Numbered from the stretch's first letter, positions 43,177 through 53,298 are shown. The stretch: DNA of 64,000 nucleotides from Paenibacillus crassostreae (GCF_001857945.1 NZ_CP017770.1:4464001-4528000); one strand, 5' to 3'. Program-made: numbers and translations. The notes: a model not told the origin generated them from the letters alone.

Positions 43177-44423
43177 CATTCGCAGACATATTAATGCTGA
43201 TCTCGGTGATCTGTATCTGGTCTCTGCTCCTTGTGAATGTCGTTCTAATCATTGCGGGTTATCTTTATTATGTACAAGTTGAGAACGAACCAGATATGGA
43301 ATTAGAGGGGGAGTTGCCTTTCGTATCTATCATGGTTCCGGCACATAATGAAGGGATCGTTATTACCAAGACGGTTGAATCTCTCTTAGCTTTAGATTAT
43401 CCCCATGATCGATATGAAATTATTGTTATTAATGATAACTCTACGGATGATAGCAGCGAGCTGTTGGGTCAGTTGCAAATAAGATATTCAAAGCGTCAAT
43501 TAATCATCATGAATACGGATTCAGTTACAGGCGGTAAAGGGAAATCAAATGCACTAAATATCGGCTTTGCGCAAAGTAAAGGAGAACTTATTGCTATTTA
43601 TGATGCGGATAACACTCCGGAGAGGAAAGCATTGCATTATTTAGTGGCAGAGATTATGAATGACGAGAAATTAGGAGCCGTTATTGGTAAATTTCGAACA
43701 AGAAATCGAGATGCTAGTTTATTAACACGATTTATTAATATAGAGACTTTATCATTTCAATGGATGGCACAAGCAGGACGATGGAGATTGTTTAAATTGT
43801 GTACTATACCGGGGACCAACTTTATAATCCGACGCCATATAATTGAGAAAATTGGCGGTTGGGATGTGAAAGCGATCGCGGAGGATACTGAGATTAGCTT
43901 TCGAATCTATATGATGGGTTATCGAATCAAATTTCAGCCGAAATCAGTTACATGGGAACAGGAACCACAGACTCTGAGGGTATGGTTCAAGCAACGAACA
44001 CGTTGGGCTAAGGGCAATATATACGTTATCGTGAAGAATGTAAAATTACTTTTTGACCGCTCGGCAAAGCGTGTTCGTTTCGATATCTTTTATTTCATAT
44101 CCATCTACTTTTTATTGCTGTCCTCATTAATTACTTCTGATATATTACTAATTCTAAATGCGCTAGGTTATGTCCAAACAACGATTGCAGGATTTAGTCT
44201 ATCTCTATGGATGTTAGCAATTGTTCTATTTATAGTTGGAACCTTTTTAACGATTATGACGGAAAAAGGTGAGATGGGATTCTCTAACTTTCTGATCATC
44301 ATCCTAATGTACCTATCGTATTGTCAGTTATGGATGGTAGTTGCAGCATATGGAATGTATACATTTGTAAAGGATCAAATATTTAAACGAGAAGTGAAAT
44401 GGTATAAAACCGAGCGTTATTAA
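43173..44423 (+). CDS. Family 2 glycosyltransferase, cellulose-synthase-like (YdaM-like)
   Basis: A 416-residue processive GT2 enzyme. An N-terminal helix leads to the GT-A domain: VPAHNEG (55-61), INDNSTDD (86-93), the DxD-like YDADN (143-147), catalytic ED at 237-238 and the processivity motif QRTRW at 274-278. Three to four C-terminal membrane helices form the channel. It would polymerise and extrude a beta-linked glycan using a UDP-sugar; the sugar is unknown. The start overlaps the YdaL-like stop (ATGA). Confidence 0.88.
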   Translation: MTFADILMLISVICIWSLLLVNVVLIIAGYLYYVQVENEPDMELEGELPFVSIMVPAHNEGIVITKTVESLLALDYPHDRYEIIVINDNSTDDSSELLGQLQIRYSKRQLIIMNTDSVTGGKGKSNALNIGFAQSKGELIAIYDADNTPERKALHYLVAEIMNDEKLGAVIGKFRTRNRDASLLTRFINIETLSFQWMAQAGRWRLFKLCTIPGTNFIIRRHIIEKIGGWDVKAIAEDTEISFRIYMMGYRIKFQPKSVTWEQEPQTLRVWFKQRTRWAKGNIYVIVKNVKLLFDRSAKRVRFDIFYFISIYFLLLSSLITSDILLILNALGYVQTTIAGFSLSLWMLAIVLFIVGTFLTIMTEKGEMGFSNFLIIILMYLSYCQLWMVVAAYGMYTFVKDQIFKREVKWYKTERY

Positions 44424-44439
44424 GATAGGAGTGAATCTC

Positions 44440-46527
44440 ATGATTAAACGATTAATGGTTGTGATGATATTCTGTTTGTCATTGGTATTCGTACAGTCTG
44501 GACAAGTTCTTGCGCAAGGCGTTGAAACTAATGTTCTACAGAACTATGATTTATCCATTACGAGTACAAATGTTTCATTATCAGGAAGAATAGCATCAAA
44601 GGATTTCTTTTTTCAGGTGCCAGATTATTGGAAGGTTGATCATTTAAAGTTCAATTTAGACTATAAAGTTTCACCATTAATCCTTAATAATCAGTCTAGT
44701 GTAACATTAACAATGAATGGTACGCATTTCTATTCCTTCAGGCCTTCTGGCAATGAAGCAAAGGAACAACAATTATCAATCACAATACCGAATGATCTTA
44801 TCATTGCAGGTACCAATACATTGTCAATCGAAGGTCATATTCAAACGTCAGATAAGGAATTGGATGTTTGTACCAACGAAGATGATCGAGATAGCTGGTT
44901 ACAAATATATAATACTTCAAGTATTTCATTACAACATACTAATATAGCCTTGGATGGGAGTATTAGTGGATTTAATAAATACTTTACGGGAATGGATGTA
45001 ATGAAGTCTGGCCAGAGTGCCATTGTTGTCCCTGAACAAAGTGAATCCACGGAGTTGGAGGCAGCAGTCTATGCTCTAACAGGATTTACTAAAGCGAATA
45101 GCTTGGAAGATAAGATGATCCCTATATTGTCATATAACTCAAAAGCAATTCCTAGCAAGAAGGCTGTAGTTGTTGTTTCTTTATACGATCATCTATCAGA
45201 TCAATTGAAGAATCTTTTGACTGACCAAGATTTCAAACAAACGGCCTTGATTCAATTAGTGAATAAGGATAAACAGCCGACATTAGTGATTACTTCTCAG
45301 AATTCTGAGTTACTTGTTAAGGCTGGAAGATTTGTTGCCAACACCTCTTTGATGGAACAAATAGATAGTCATATGAAAGTCATAACTCAGGATACGGTTG
45401 TTGCAACTCCAGTAACTACTATAGATAGAAATGTAACTTTAACTGAAAACGGAGATACCTTAAAGGGATGGGGTCATCAAGAGATAAGTTATTTTGTCTC
45501 TTTGCCATCTAATCGTACAATTTCGGATGCTAGTAAGATTAGTATTGATTTACGATATGCACAGAATCTCGATTTTAATCGATCTATGGTAACGGTTCTT
45601 CTGAATGACATACCCATTGGTAGCAAGAAGCTAACGACAGAATTAGCTGAGGGAGATACGATCACCTTACCTATTCCGAAAAATCTAAATATTTCAGGTA
45701 ACTTTAATATTACAGTTGCTTTAGATCTAGAACTATTAAATGAGAAATGTTTCAGGAATCAAGATCAGATGCCGTGGGCTTTTATTACGAGAGATTCGTT
45801 GTTAAAGCTAAATACGACGGAGCAAACAGAACTACTATTTAATAACTATCCGTATCCATTTATCCGAGATGGTAGCTATAACCGAGTGGCAGTTGTGATG
45901 CCTTCAGATCGAGATGATTTTACGTATCTAGCGGTTTCTAATATTTTTAATTTATTAGGAAGAAGTATCGAAGGGAATATGGGAGAAGTTCAATTCTTCG
46001 AAAATACGGCAGAGGCAAGTGATTTGTCTGATCGTAACATTATCACGATAGGAACTTATCAGAATAATAAAGTAATTGCTGATCATAACCAAAGTCTATA
46101 TTTTAAATATGGATCGGATGGATCTGGTTTTCTATCTAATGAAAAGGTAAGTATAGATGTTGATTACGGTAAGCGTATCGGTACATTACAGTTAATTCAA
46201 TCGCCTTACGAAGCAGGACATGGTTTCATGGCGGTGACAGGTCCAAGCTCGGATGTATACTATCTAGCTTCAAAATTGATCGCTACTGATGAAGAGATCT
46301 GGAAGATCTATGGTGATGCCGTACTCACAGATAAGGATGGCAACATTGACGCTTATCGATTCAAGACAGAAACGGCCCCAGTACAAACATCTTTATTGGA
46401 TCAAGTGACACAACGAGCAGATATCGTAGGTTTTATGGTATCTATGATACTGGTTCTAGTATTAGTATTGGTTTCACTAATTCTAATCATTCGCAAACAT
46501 AGAAAGAAAGGGAGCAGAAGATCATGA
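44440..46527 (+). CDS. BcsB-like exopolysaccharide co-subunit (YdaN-like)
   Basis: A 695-residue protein with a signal peptide (LMVVMIFCLSLVFVQSGQVLAQG), two repeats of carbohydrate-binding jelly-roll plus alpha/beta domains as in BcsB (for example the first block VPDYWKVDHLKFNLDYKVSP and LTLTMNG-like strands), and a C-terminal helix near 665-687 followed by RKHRKKGSRRS. BcsB family proteins guide the nascent polymer from the GT2 synthase. ATG 44440 follows AGGAG by seven bases. It overlaps the last gene of the operon by four bases. Confidence 0.82.
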   Translation: MIKRLMVVMIFCLSLVFVQSGQVLAQGVETNVLQNYDLSITSTNVSLSGRIASKDFFFQVPDYWKVDHLKFNLDYKVSPLILNNQSSVTLTMNGTHFYSFRPSGNEAKEQQLSITIPNDLIIAGTNTLSIEGHIQTSDKELDVCTNEDDRDSWLQIYNTSSISLQHTNIALDGSISGFNKYFTGMDVMKSGQSAIVVPEQSESTELEAAVYALTGFTKANSLEDKMIPILSYNSKAIPSKKAVVVVSLYDHLSDQLKNLLTDQDFKQTALIQLVNKDKQPTLVITSQNSELLVKAGRFVANTSLMEQIDSHMKVITQDTVVATPVTTIDRNVTLTENGDTLKGWGHQEISYFVSLPSNRTISDASKISIDLRYAQNLDFNRSMVTVLLNDIPIGSKKLTTELAEGDTITLPIPKNLNISGNFNITVALDLELLNEKCFRNQDQMPWAFITRDSLLKLNTTEQTELLFNNYPYPFIRDGSYNRVAVVMPSDRDDFTYLAVSNIFNLLGRSIEGNMGEVQFFENTAEASDLSDRNIITIGTYQNNKVIADHNQSLYFKYGSDGSGFLSNEKVSIDVDYGKRIGTLQLIQSPYEAGHGFMAVTGPSSDVYYLASKLIATDEEIWKIYGDAVLTDKDGNIDAYRFKTETAPVQTSLLDQVTQRADIVGFMVSMILVLVLVLVSLILIIRKHRKKGSRRS

Positions 46528-47378
46528 AAAGAAATCAAAGTAGTCTTCTATCTGATGTCGCCTTCCTCTTGCTGTTTATCATTTGTTTCATTTGTATTGT
46601 GTTCACCTCAGGTGACCCAGATCATTATATTCAAAATATAATATTTTTAAATATAGCTTTTTTAATTGCGATCGTAACTTATTTTACGAGCCTTACGTTG
46701 GGGCTGATTCTGAGTATTATATTTATATTCGGTTGTGGTACCTTTACGTTATACCAGAGTTTGATTCAAGGGGTGTCTGTTGGGTATGGGAATTACTTTT
46801 GGTTGATCATGACACCAGTGATCACCGCAGTCACGTCGATACTTACTCGCACCAATAAATTATTACAGGAAGAAAATGAACTTTTGTTAAAAAGCAATAA
46901 TTCACTTGCAACGATGGATGAGAATACCAATTTAAAAAACAGTAGATCTTTTCAACAAGATGCGACTGTTTTCATGGCACTTTCTACTCGTTACAACATC
47001 CCACTAACCTTGTTAGTCATCAACGTGAAGTATTGGGACGAGTTGCGGCGTTTGACGAGTGAAGAAGAAATGACATCATTGATGTATGATGTTTCGGTAT
47101 TAAGTCAAACAAGTATTCGTACGAATGACACATTGTATATTTTTGAGAAGGAGAATCCGATTTGGGGATTATTATTATTTACGGATCGTCAAGGAGCTAA
47201 TATTGTGATTGACCGGATTAAGCAAAATGTAGAGAATTTAAATTCTGGAGACTACACCAAAAAATATTCTGTGGAGCTGAACCTTAAGGTGGGAGCCATG
47301 GAATATGATTCAGATAACATTCTTACACCACTTGATTTCATTGTGTCGGCAAGAAAGCAACTTGAGTTCGATGTATAA
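46524..47378 (+). CDS. Degenerate GGDEF c-di-GMP receptor with membrane helices (YdaK/PssE-like)
   Basis: A 284-residue protein with four hydrophobic helices (about 11-107), a short coiled segment, and a GGDEF-fold domain from about 130. The active-site loop is EKENP (208-212) in place of GGDEF, so cyclase activity is not expected. The allosteric I-site RxxD is intact as RTND (199-202), exactly five residues upstream of that loop. This is the pattern of YdaK of B. subtilis and PssE of Listeria, which bind c-di-GMP and switch on the synthase. It closes the operon, starting inside the YdaN-like stop codon. Confidence 0.85.
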   Translation: MKRNQSSLLSDVAFLLLFIICFICIVFTSGDPDHYIQNIIFLNIAFLIAIVTYFTSLTLGLILSIIFIFGCGTFTLYQSLIQGVSVGYGNYFWLIMTPVITAVTSILTRTNKLLQEENELLLKSNNSLATMDENTNLKNSRSFQQDATVFMALSTRYNIPLTLLVINVKYWDELRRLTSEEEMTSLMYDVSVLSQTSIRTNDTLYIFEKENPIWGLLLFTDRQGANIVIDRIKQNVENLNSGDYTKKYSVELNLKVGAMEYDSDNILTPLDFIVSARKQLEFDV

Positions 47379-47423
47379 TGAATTATCAATGGACTAGCCC
47401 CAACTATGGATATATTAATACAT

Positions 47424-48443
47424 TCAGATAGCATCTTGAATGACTGTGATAGAACGATTACCCCCGACGTAGAGCTTATTGGTTACTGGGTTTAGAGTGA
47501 TATTACCTGCGACTGTGGGAAATACAGCGATCCGCTTAAGTGAGCTTGCGTTATAGACGATTAGCCTATTCTTGTCGAAGTCACTGATTATCAAATGATT
47601 CGTAATCGGGTTCACGAATAAATTTGAGAAAGTCGGTAAAGTCATCGTGGTGACGATTTTGTTGGTATGTCCGTTTATAATGAAGAGTTTTCCCGGACCT
47701 TCAACTTGTGCGCTTGACACATAAATTTGGTTCATTCGAGGGTTAGCAACGATATCACTTTGCAGATGGCCTAAATGTATATTCTGCATTAACTTGTTAG
47801 TGCGACCGTTAATGACCGAGAGAAACTGGCTTAGGTTGTTAGCGACATAAATACGATTGGTGATGATATTGAGTGCGGGTGGAATAACAGGATTTTTGCC
47901 TACTTTTATGGACGTAATTACAGCTTGTGTGTTGCCATTAATGGTAGATACGGAGTTCTTTACTGTATTTGTTACATAAATGCGATTTGTCTTCTCATTG
48001 ATGGCAATTTCGGAAGGGCGGCCACCGATTTGGATCGTGTTTCGTACTCGGTTTGTTTTCCCTTCTAGTACAGAAAGTCTCCCAGATGCCCTCGTCACAT
48101 AAATTCGATTTTTGCGAATGTTGATACCCATCGTATCAGGTCGGTAGCCCACTTTGACTGTTTTGATGACACGGTTTGTACGCCCGCTTATTACAGAGAC
48201 AGTCCCATCGCGAAAATTGGAAATATATATACGATTTGTTCGCGGATTGATTTCCAGATCAGTCGGCATTCTTCCTACTTTCACACGGGCGATGATCCGA
48301 TTTCTGTTAGCATCTAGAACCCCAACAGTTCCCACACCAGCGTCCTGGTTGGTGAAATATACCATGTTGGTTATGGGATTTAATTTGATGGTTCCGATCT
48401 CTTCAGTTAGGCGAATTCTGGTAATCAATTTTAGTTGTGCCAT
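47424..48443 (-). CDS. YVTN-repeat beta-propeller protein
   Basis: A 339-residue protein made of about seven to eight repeats of the form NPxTNRIYVTN...xVxVI(D/N)GxTNxVIxTIxVG, the YVTN/YncE-like propeller pattern. There is no signal peptide (it begins MAQLKLITRIRL), which is unusual because many YVTN proteins are secreted. GAGAGGGGTG precedes the ATG. Such propellers bind partners or surfaces; no enzyme motif is seen. It is convergent with the exopolysaccharide operon and divergent from the esterase gene. Confidence 0.83.
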   Translation of the reverse strand: MAQLKLITRIRLTEEIGTIKLNPITNMVYFTNQDAGVGTVGVLDANRNRIIARVKVGRMPTDLEINPRTNRIYISNFRDGTVSVISGRTNRVIKTVKVGYRPDTMGINIRKNRIYVTRASGRLSVLEGKTNRVRNTIQIGGRPSEIAINEKTNRIYVTNTVKNSVSTINGNTQAVITSIKVGKNPVIPPALNIITNRIYVANNLSQFLSVINGRTNKLMQNIHLGHLQSDIVANPRMNQIYVSSAQVEGPGKLFIINGHTNKIVTTMTLPTFSNLFVNPITNHLIISDFDKNRLIVYNASSLKRIAVFPTVAGNITLNPVTNKLYVGGNRSITVIQDAI

Positions 48444-48650
48444 TAGATAACACCCCTCTCAAACAAATGGATGTTCTATCCTATTTAGATGTTAGTCTAA
48501 AGGTGCCTTCACTAGTAAATTCTATATGATTAAAATCTAGATGATCTGGGTAACCAAATGATGTTATTATTTGGTTATAACGAATTAGTATTATGGGATC
48601 TATGGATACAGTAGAAATTAATATCATGTACTAGGAGGGTAGAGAGTGCG

Positions 48651-50738
48651 ATGATGGATGAAGAAGCAGCAACTCAAGCTAAGAAAGGGAAGATAATCCG
48701 TATCGAGGCAGAGGAAGGCGTATTAACAGGTGTAAGTGTTGATTCAGAGGATGGTACTTCAGGTGGATCTTTCGTAAAAGGATTTGAGAAGGCAGGAGAT
48801 TCTCTTAAGTTTACTACGAATCTTGAACAGGGAACCTATCGCATTACTATTCGCTACAAAACATATGGAGGGGATAAGCCTAATTTCTTAACATTCAATA
48901 ATGAAGAATTAGGCGAATTTACATTTAAGAATTCATCGAATTGGAATGATGCCCTTGTTGGGCAATACGACGTGAACGGTGGAGAAAGTACTTTTGTCAT
49001 TTCAACAAGTTGGGGTTGGGTAGGAATTGACTATATTGAATTTACAGGACCAGGAGGAACTGTGGATCAGATCACCTTAAGAGCCAATCCTTCGAACTCG
49101 CAATCTTTTGGTATTCCGGTTACATTAATGGCTACTGCGGATAATGCTGCTTTGTATCGATTTTTCATAAAGCCGGTTAATGGTGAGTGGGAGACAATGA
49201 ATAGTTATAGTAGGGACTTATCTTATGTATGGCGTCCTTCTAAGGAAGGGGACTATGAGATTAAGGTGGAGGCTCGCGGATTAGATTCAACTGATGAGAT
49301 GGAAGTGGAACAGACGATGAAATACACGGTGCTACCCTTACATGTCAACAAGCCACTCGTAAATCAAATGTTTAGTAGCGATATGGTATTTCAGCGTGAT
49401 GTGAACGCGGAGATTTGGGGGTGGACTGAACCTGGAAGTTCAATCTCGGTTACAGTAAATGATCAGATGTTCACAGCAATCGGAGATGAAGACGGCAAAT
49501 GGATAGCAAATATTGGCCTATATTCAGCAGGTGGCCCCTATACGATAACGATTGCTGATGGAAAATCTACTAATACCTTAACTAATGTAATGTTTGGTGA
49601 TGTATGGCTCTGTTCAGGTCAATCTAACATGGAGTTTACGATGTCCAACATACTTAATGCTCCAGAGGAAATTCAGAACGCGACAAATTCAAATATACGA
49701 TTCATAACCATACCAAACCGAACCAGTGCAGTTCCACTCACGACGATGGATGAATCTGTTAAGTGGCAGGTGGCTAGTCCAAATAACGTGGAGAATCTTA
49801 GTGCAGTTGGATATTTTTTTGCTAAGGAGTTAACGCAAGAGATGGATGTTCCGATTGGGATCGTGTTCGCTGCGGTAGGTGGAACAAAAGCAGAAAGCTG
49901 GACGAGTTATAATACGTTAAAAGATAATCCTAATTACAGCCACGCAGCAGAAGAAATCCATTCAGGTGTAGCAATAATTGAAACAACATCTTCACCAATC
50001 GCACTTTATAATGGGATGATTGCCCCAATTACGCCTTATCCACTAAAAGGAGTACTATGGTATCAGGGAGAATCTAATTGGGGAGAACCGACTTACAGCC
50101 AGCTTCTACCTGAACTGATTTCTGACTGGCGCAAAAGTTTTAATAATGCACAATTACCATTCGTAATCATTCAGATTGCAGCTTATGGAGCACTTCAGAC
50201 AGAGGATAATCCAGCACAAAGCGACCCAGGTCTACCAGAAGTCCGTGAAGCACAACTCTATACAAGCTTGAATGACAATAATGTTGGATTAGTTGTAACA
50301 AGTGATCTAGGTGATCCCTCGGATATTCATCCGAAGAATAAACAAGATGTAGGTATACGGGCGGCGCGAAACGCTCTTGGTGAATTTTATAATAAAGAAA
50401 TTGTCTATTCAGGACCGATCTATAAATCCATGAAGCTAGAAGGGGATAACATACGTCTGACCTTTGATTTCACAGGAAGTGGACTGTTTGCTGGAGTCAA
50501 GAACGGCCTAGAACCAGTAGCTGCATCTCCAGATGATAAGCTGAAAGGGTTCGCAATTGCTGGGGCAGACCATCAATATTACATGGCAGAAGCTGTAATT
50601 GATGGAGATTCAGTAATTGTATCATCCTCCTATGTGAATGAGCCTGTCTCGGTTAAATATGGGTGGAATGATTCTCCCATTGGTAACTTATACAATTTGG
50701 AAGGGCTGCTAACGTCCCCGTTCAGAACGGGAGAATGA
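48651..50738 (+). CDS. Carbohydrate-binding module plus sialate O-acetylesterase
   Basis: A 695-residue protein. Residues about 15-145 are a CBM6/35-like beta-sandwich (IRIEAEEGVLTG, YRITIRYKT, WVGIDYIEFTG), followed by an Ig-like linker and then an SGNH-type sialate O-acetylesterase domain: VWLCSGQSNMEF (nucleophile Ser near 323), GVLWYQGESNWGE and DLGDPSDIHPKNK with the Asp-His pair. It deacetylates sugar acetyl esters, perhaps on plant xylan or sialylated glycans. No signal peptide is seen and an in-frame stop lies at 48612, so secretion is unclear. AGGAGGG lies 11 bases before the ATG. Confidence 0.83.
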   Translation: MMDEEAATQAKKGKIIRIEAEEGVLTGVSVDSEDGTSGGSFVKGFEKAGDSLKFTTNLEQGTYRITIRYKTYGGDKPNFLTFNNEELGEFTFKNSSNWNDALVGQYDVNGGESTFVISTSWGWVGIDYIEFTGPGGTVDQITLRANPSNSQSFGIPVTLMATADNAALYRFFIKPVNGEWETMNSYSRDLSYVWRPSKEGDYEIKVEARGLDSTDEMEVEQTMKYTVLPLHVNKPLVNQMFSSDMVFQRDVNAEIWGWTEPGSSISVTVNDQMFTAIGDEDGKWIANIGLYSAGGPYTITIADGKSTNTLTNVMFGDVWLCSGQSNMEFTMSNILNAPEEIQNATNSNIRFITIPNRTSAVPLTTMDESVKWQVASPNNVENLSAVGYFFAKELTQEMDVPIGIVFAAVGGTKAESWTSYNTLKDNPNYSHAAEEIHSGVAIIETTSSPIALYNGMIAPITPYPLKGVLWYQGESNWGEPTYSQLLPELISDWRKSFNNAQLPFVIIQIAAYGALQTEDNPAQSDPGLPEVREAQLYTSLNDNNVGLVVTSDLGDPSDIHPKNKQDVGIRAARNALGEFYNKEIVYSGPIYKSMKLEGDNIRLTFDFTGSGLFAGVKNGLEPVAASPDDKLKGFAIAGADHQYYMAEAVIDGDSVIVSSSYVNEPVSVKYGWNDSPIGNLYNLEGLLTSPFRTGE

Positions 50739-50770
50739 ATTAACAACATCCATCTAGTGAAATCAAATCT

Positions 50771-50815
50771 AGCCAAGTAGGTGCAGGTTATATGACTGCT
50801 TGTACTTGGCTTTTT
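50771..50815 (+). terminator. Terminator after the acetylesterase gene
   Basis: AGCCAAGTAGGTGCAG (from 50771) pairs with CTGCTTGTACTTGGCT (to 50811) with small bulges, followed by TTTTT. Confidence 0.85.
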
Positions 50816-50917
50816 AATATTCTATGAATAATCATAGACACTCAAATGGTTGTAGCATAAAATAGTAATCGTAGATAAGGTTCCATAAATACCCATAATA
50901 GGGAAGGTGATTAAATA

Positions 50918-52072
50918 ATGCAGCAAACGTTAAGTGTTCATAAGGGGAAAGTGGATGTTACCCCTGATGAAGTTGGTTACGACCCAGCAATGCTGAATAG
51001 GTTAGATGATCATTACTCTAGATTAATTGGTAAGGGAACGATTCAAGCAGCAGGTTACATATTATCACGACATGGACAAATATTTGCTCATCGTACGTTA
51101 GGAAAGCTTAGACCTACGGAAGATAGCCCAGATTTAGAACCAGATTCAATTCGTAAAACATACTCTATCACGAAAGCGTTCACATCCGTTGCGATACATC
51201 AATTAATGGATCGAGGTCAGATATTTCTAGATCAGCAGGTCAGCAGTATTATACCTGAATTCGATACGGATAAACATCGTTCAATTACGATAGCTCAGTT
51301 ATTAACACACACCTCAGGACTTAATGGTGATCCAGGTTTTTTTCAAGAACCATTTGCACTTCCTTGGTATGAATGGGCCGTTCGTGAGATTAAGAAGAGT
51401 GGCCATGATATTAGCTGGGTAAGAGCGGTGTTATCTGGTCCTTTACAGAACATGCCAGGTAAAGAATGGATCTACTCAACAGCTGGATTTGCCTTACTTG
51501 GAGAGATTATTGCGAAAGTATCGGGCATAGCATATGAACAGTACATTGCGGATGAAATACTGACACCACTAGGAATGTCGAAGTCGGGTTTCACAGTGGA
51601 TGTAACTCAACATGAACAGCTGTGCTACGTAAATTCATGGGAATTAGAGTCCATAACACCAGTAGAAACCATCGATCGGGAGAGACCTCCTAAAGCAGGA
51701 AATGGATTGTATTCCACATTAGAGGAACTTTGTACATTCGGTCGAATGATGCTTGGAGGTGGCGAATGGAACGGTACTCGTATATTGTCTCGCCGTGCAG
51801 TGGAACTTCAGACATCTAACCAATTAAATGGTGTGCTATTTAACGGTTGGGGAGAACGAAGTAAGGATACTAAATACGGTCTTGGATGGTCACTTAATCA
51901 TGATGACATTTGTAGTAAAGGAACGTACTCTCATGAAGGGTTTGGACATAGTGGGCTATATATCGATCCGGTAGAGGATCTTGTATTTGCTTTCTTTGTT
52001 CCTGGGTTAAAAGGATACACGAATGAGTCGGTCGTTATACCGCGAGCTATCGTGTGGTCAGGATTACTCTAG
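50918..52072 (+). CDS. Beta-lactamase-like serine hydrolase (class C fold)
   Basis: A 384-residue penicillin-binding-fold hydrolase. The SxxK motif is SITK at residues 83-86; the Tyr motif is YST at 186-188; the C-terminal HxG-like element is GHSGLYIDP. No signal peptide is visible. Members of this AmpC/EstB group are mostly esterases or D-amino-acid peptidases, and beta-lactamase activity should not be assumed. GGGAAGGTG precedes the ATG. A paralogue follows after 41 bases in the same direction, so the two probably form an operon. Confidence 0.85.
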   Translation: MQQTLSVHKGKVDVTPDEVGYDPAMLNRLDDHYSRLIGKGTIQAAGYILSRHGQIFAHRTLGKLRPTEDSPDLEPDSIRKTYSITKAFTSVAIHQLMDRGQIFLDQQVSSIIPEFDTDKHRSITIAQLLTHTSGLNGDPGFFQEPFALPWYEWAVREIKKSGHDISWVRAVLSGPLQNMPGKEWIYSTAGFALLGEIIAKVSGIAYEQYIADEILTPLGMSKSGFTVDVTQHEQLCYVNSWELESITPVETIDRERPPKAGNGLYSTLEELCTFGRMMLGGGEWNGTRILSRRAVELQTSNQLNGVLFNGWGERSKDTKYGLGWSLNHDDICSKGTYSHEGFGHSGLYIDPVEDLVFAFFVPGLKGYTNESVVIPRAIVWSGLL

Positions 52073-52113
52073 TTGGGTAAAACTTAAATGTTGAGATAAT
52101 GGGAGGTAAGCAT

Positions 52114-53298
52114 ATGACCATAACAGAAGAGGTCTCAAGTAAATCACTGAAGGATGCTGGATTTGATCCAGCGGTACATCATCGACTTGAGGAGCATATC
52201 CAGAAATTAATTGGTGAGGATAAGATAAAGTGCGGATCGTATATGCTATCTCGTGATGGTGTCATATTAGCAGTAAATGCTTTTGGTCCTCTACGGCATG
52301 ATGATACAACATCTATACTACAGACGGACTCCATTCGCGAGATTGCCTCAGTTACGAAATTATTTACGTCTGTAGCAATATTTCAATTAATAGAGCAAGG
52401 GAAGTTATTTCTACGTCAACCTGTAGCTGAATGGATCGCGGAATTCAACAATTCAACGTATAATAAAGTTCAAATATGGAATTTATTAACACATACTTCA
52501 GGTATACAAGCAGATCCTAATTACTATCTTGAACCCTATCCTATGGGATGGTGGGATATTATATTTGCTTTTATGCCTGAGTTAGAAGATAAAGATAATG
52601 TTGATGTTGAAGAATTGGAACGTCAACGCCAAACGGTATGGATTCGAGCAGTTCTATCTGGTAAACCGTTATCACAACCGGGTGAGGAGTGGAGTTATTC
52701 CTCGGCGGGGTTCGCCATCCTTGGGGAAATTATTGCACGTGCGAGTGGTAAGACTTATGAGCAGTATGTGATGGATGAGATCGTTCATCCGCTCGGGTTG
52801 ACTCGTACCTTCTTCCAAGTACCAGAAAATCTACATCCTGAGGTCTGCGTTATAGATGATCATAATATAGAACGTTTGAATAGACAGCCACAAAAGTACC
52901 ATCCTCCTAGTAGTGGCGGTGGTCTATATTCAACAATTCATGATGTGTTTCGATTCGGGCAAATGATGCTGAATGGTGGAATCCTTGATGGCGTTCGTAT
53001 ATTATCTCGCAAATCTATTGAGAAGATGACGCAAAATACGTTTGATAATAATCAGATCAGTGCTTATTGTTGGGGTGCCAATATTCCGAAGATGGATTAT
53101 GGGATAGGTGCATCCATTACAGGACGAGGAGAGTGGATCCCTGAAGGATCGTATGGGCATGAAGGTGCAGGTCGATGTAAGTTAATCATTGATCCAACAC
53201 ATCAGTCCGTTGCAGTTTTCTTTGTCCCATCGAATGTGGATTGGTGCCCAGAGTCGATAACTGGCCTGCAAAATATCATCGGTTCGGGATGGATATAA
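52114..53298 (+). CDS. Beta-lactamase-like serine hydrolase (paralogue)
   Basis: A 394-residue paralogue of the preceding gene with the same motif order: SVTK (79-82), YSSAGFAILGEIIA near 200, and a C-terminal GHEGAGRCKLIIDP. The first SxxK serine and the Tyr are present; the last HxG motif is altered to GRC. It carries an insertion of about 20 residues (MPELEDKDNVDVEELERQ region) before the Tyr motif. ATG 52114 follows GGGAGG; a GTG or ATG 15 bases earlier overlaps it. Tandem duplication is likely. The substrate is unknown. Confidence 0.83.
   Translation: MTITEEVSSKSLKDAGFDPAVHHRLEEHIQKLIGEDKIKCGSYMLSRDGVILAVNAFGPLRHDDTTSILQTDSIREIASVTKLFTSVAIFQLIEQGKLFLRQPVAEWIAEFNNSTYNKVQIWNLLTHTSGIQADPNYYLEPYPMGWWDIIFAFMPELEDKDNVDVEELERQRQTVWIRAVLSGKPLSQPGEEWSYSSAGFAILGEIIARASGKTYEQYVMDEIVHPLGLTRTFFQVPENLHPEVCVIDDHNIERLNRQPQKYHPPSSGGGLYSTIHDVFRFGQMMLNGGILDGVRILSRKSIEKMTQNTFDNNQISAYCWGANIPKMDYGIGASITGRGEWIPEGSYGHEGAGRCKLIIDPTHQSVAVFFVPSNVDWCPESITGLQNIIGSGWI

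Noticed and set aside
50918..53298. Beta-lactam resistance genes
   Set aside because: The motifs fit the broad serine hydrolase/esterase group; no export signal and no AmpC-specific features were seen.
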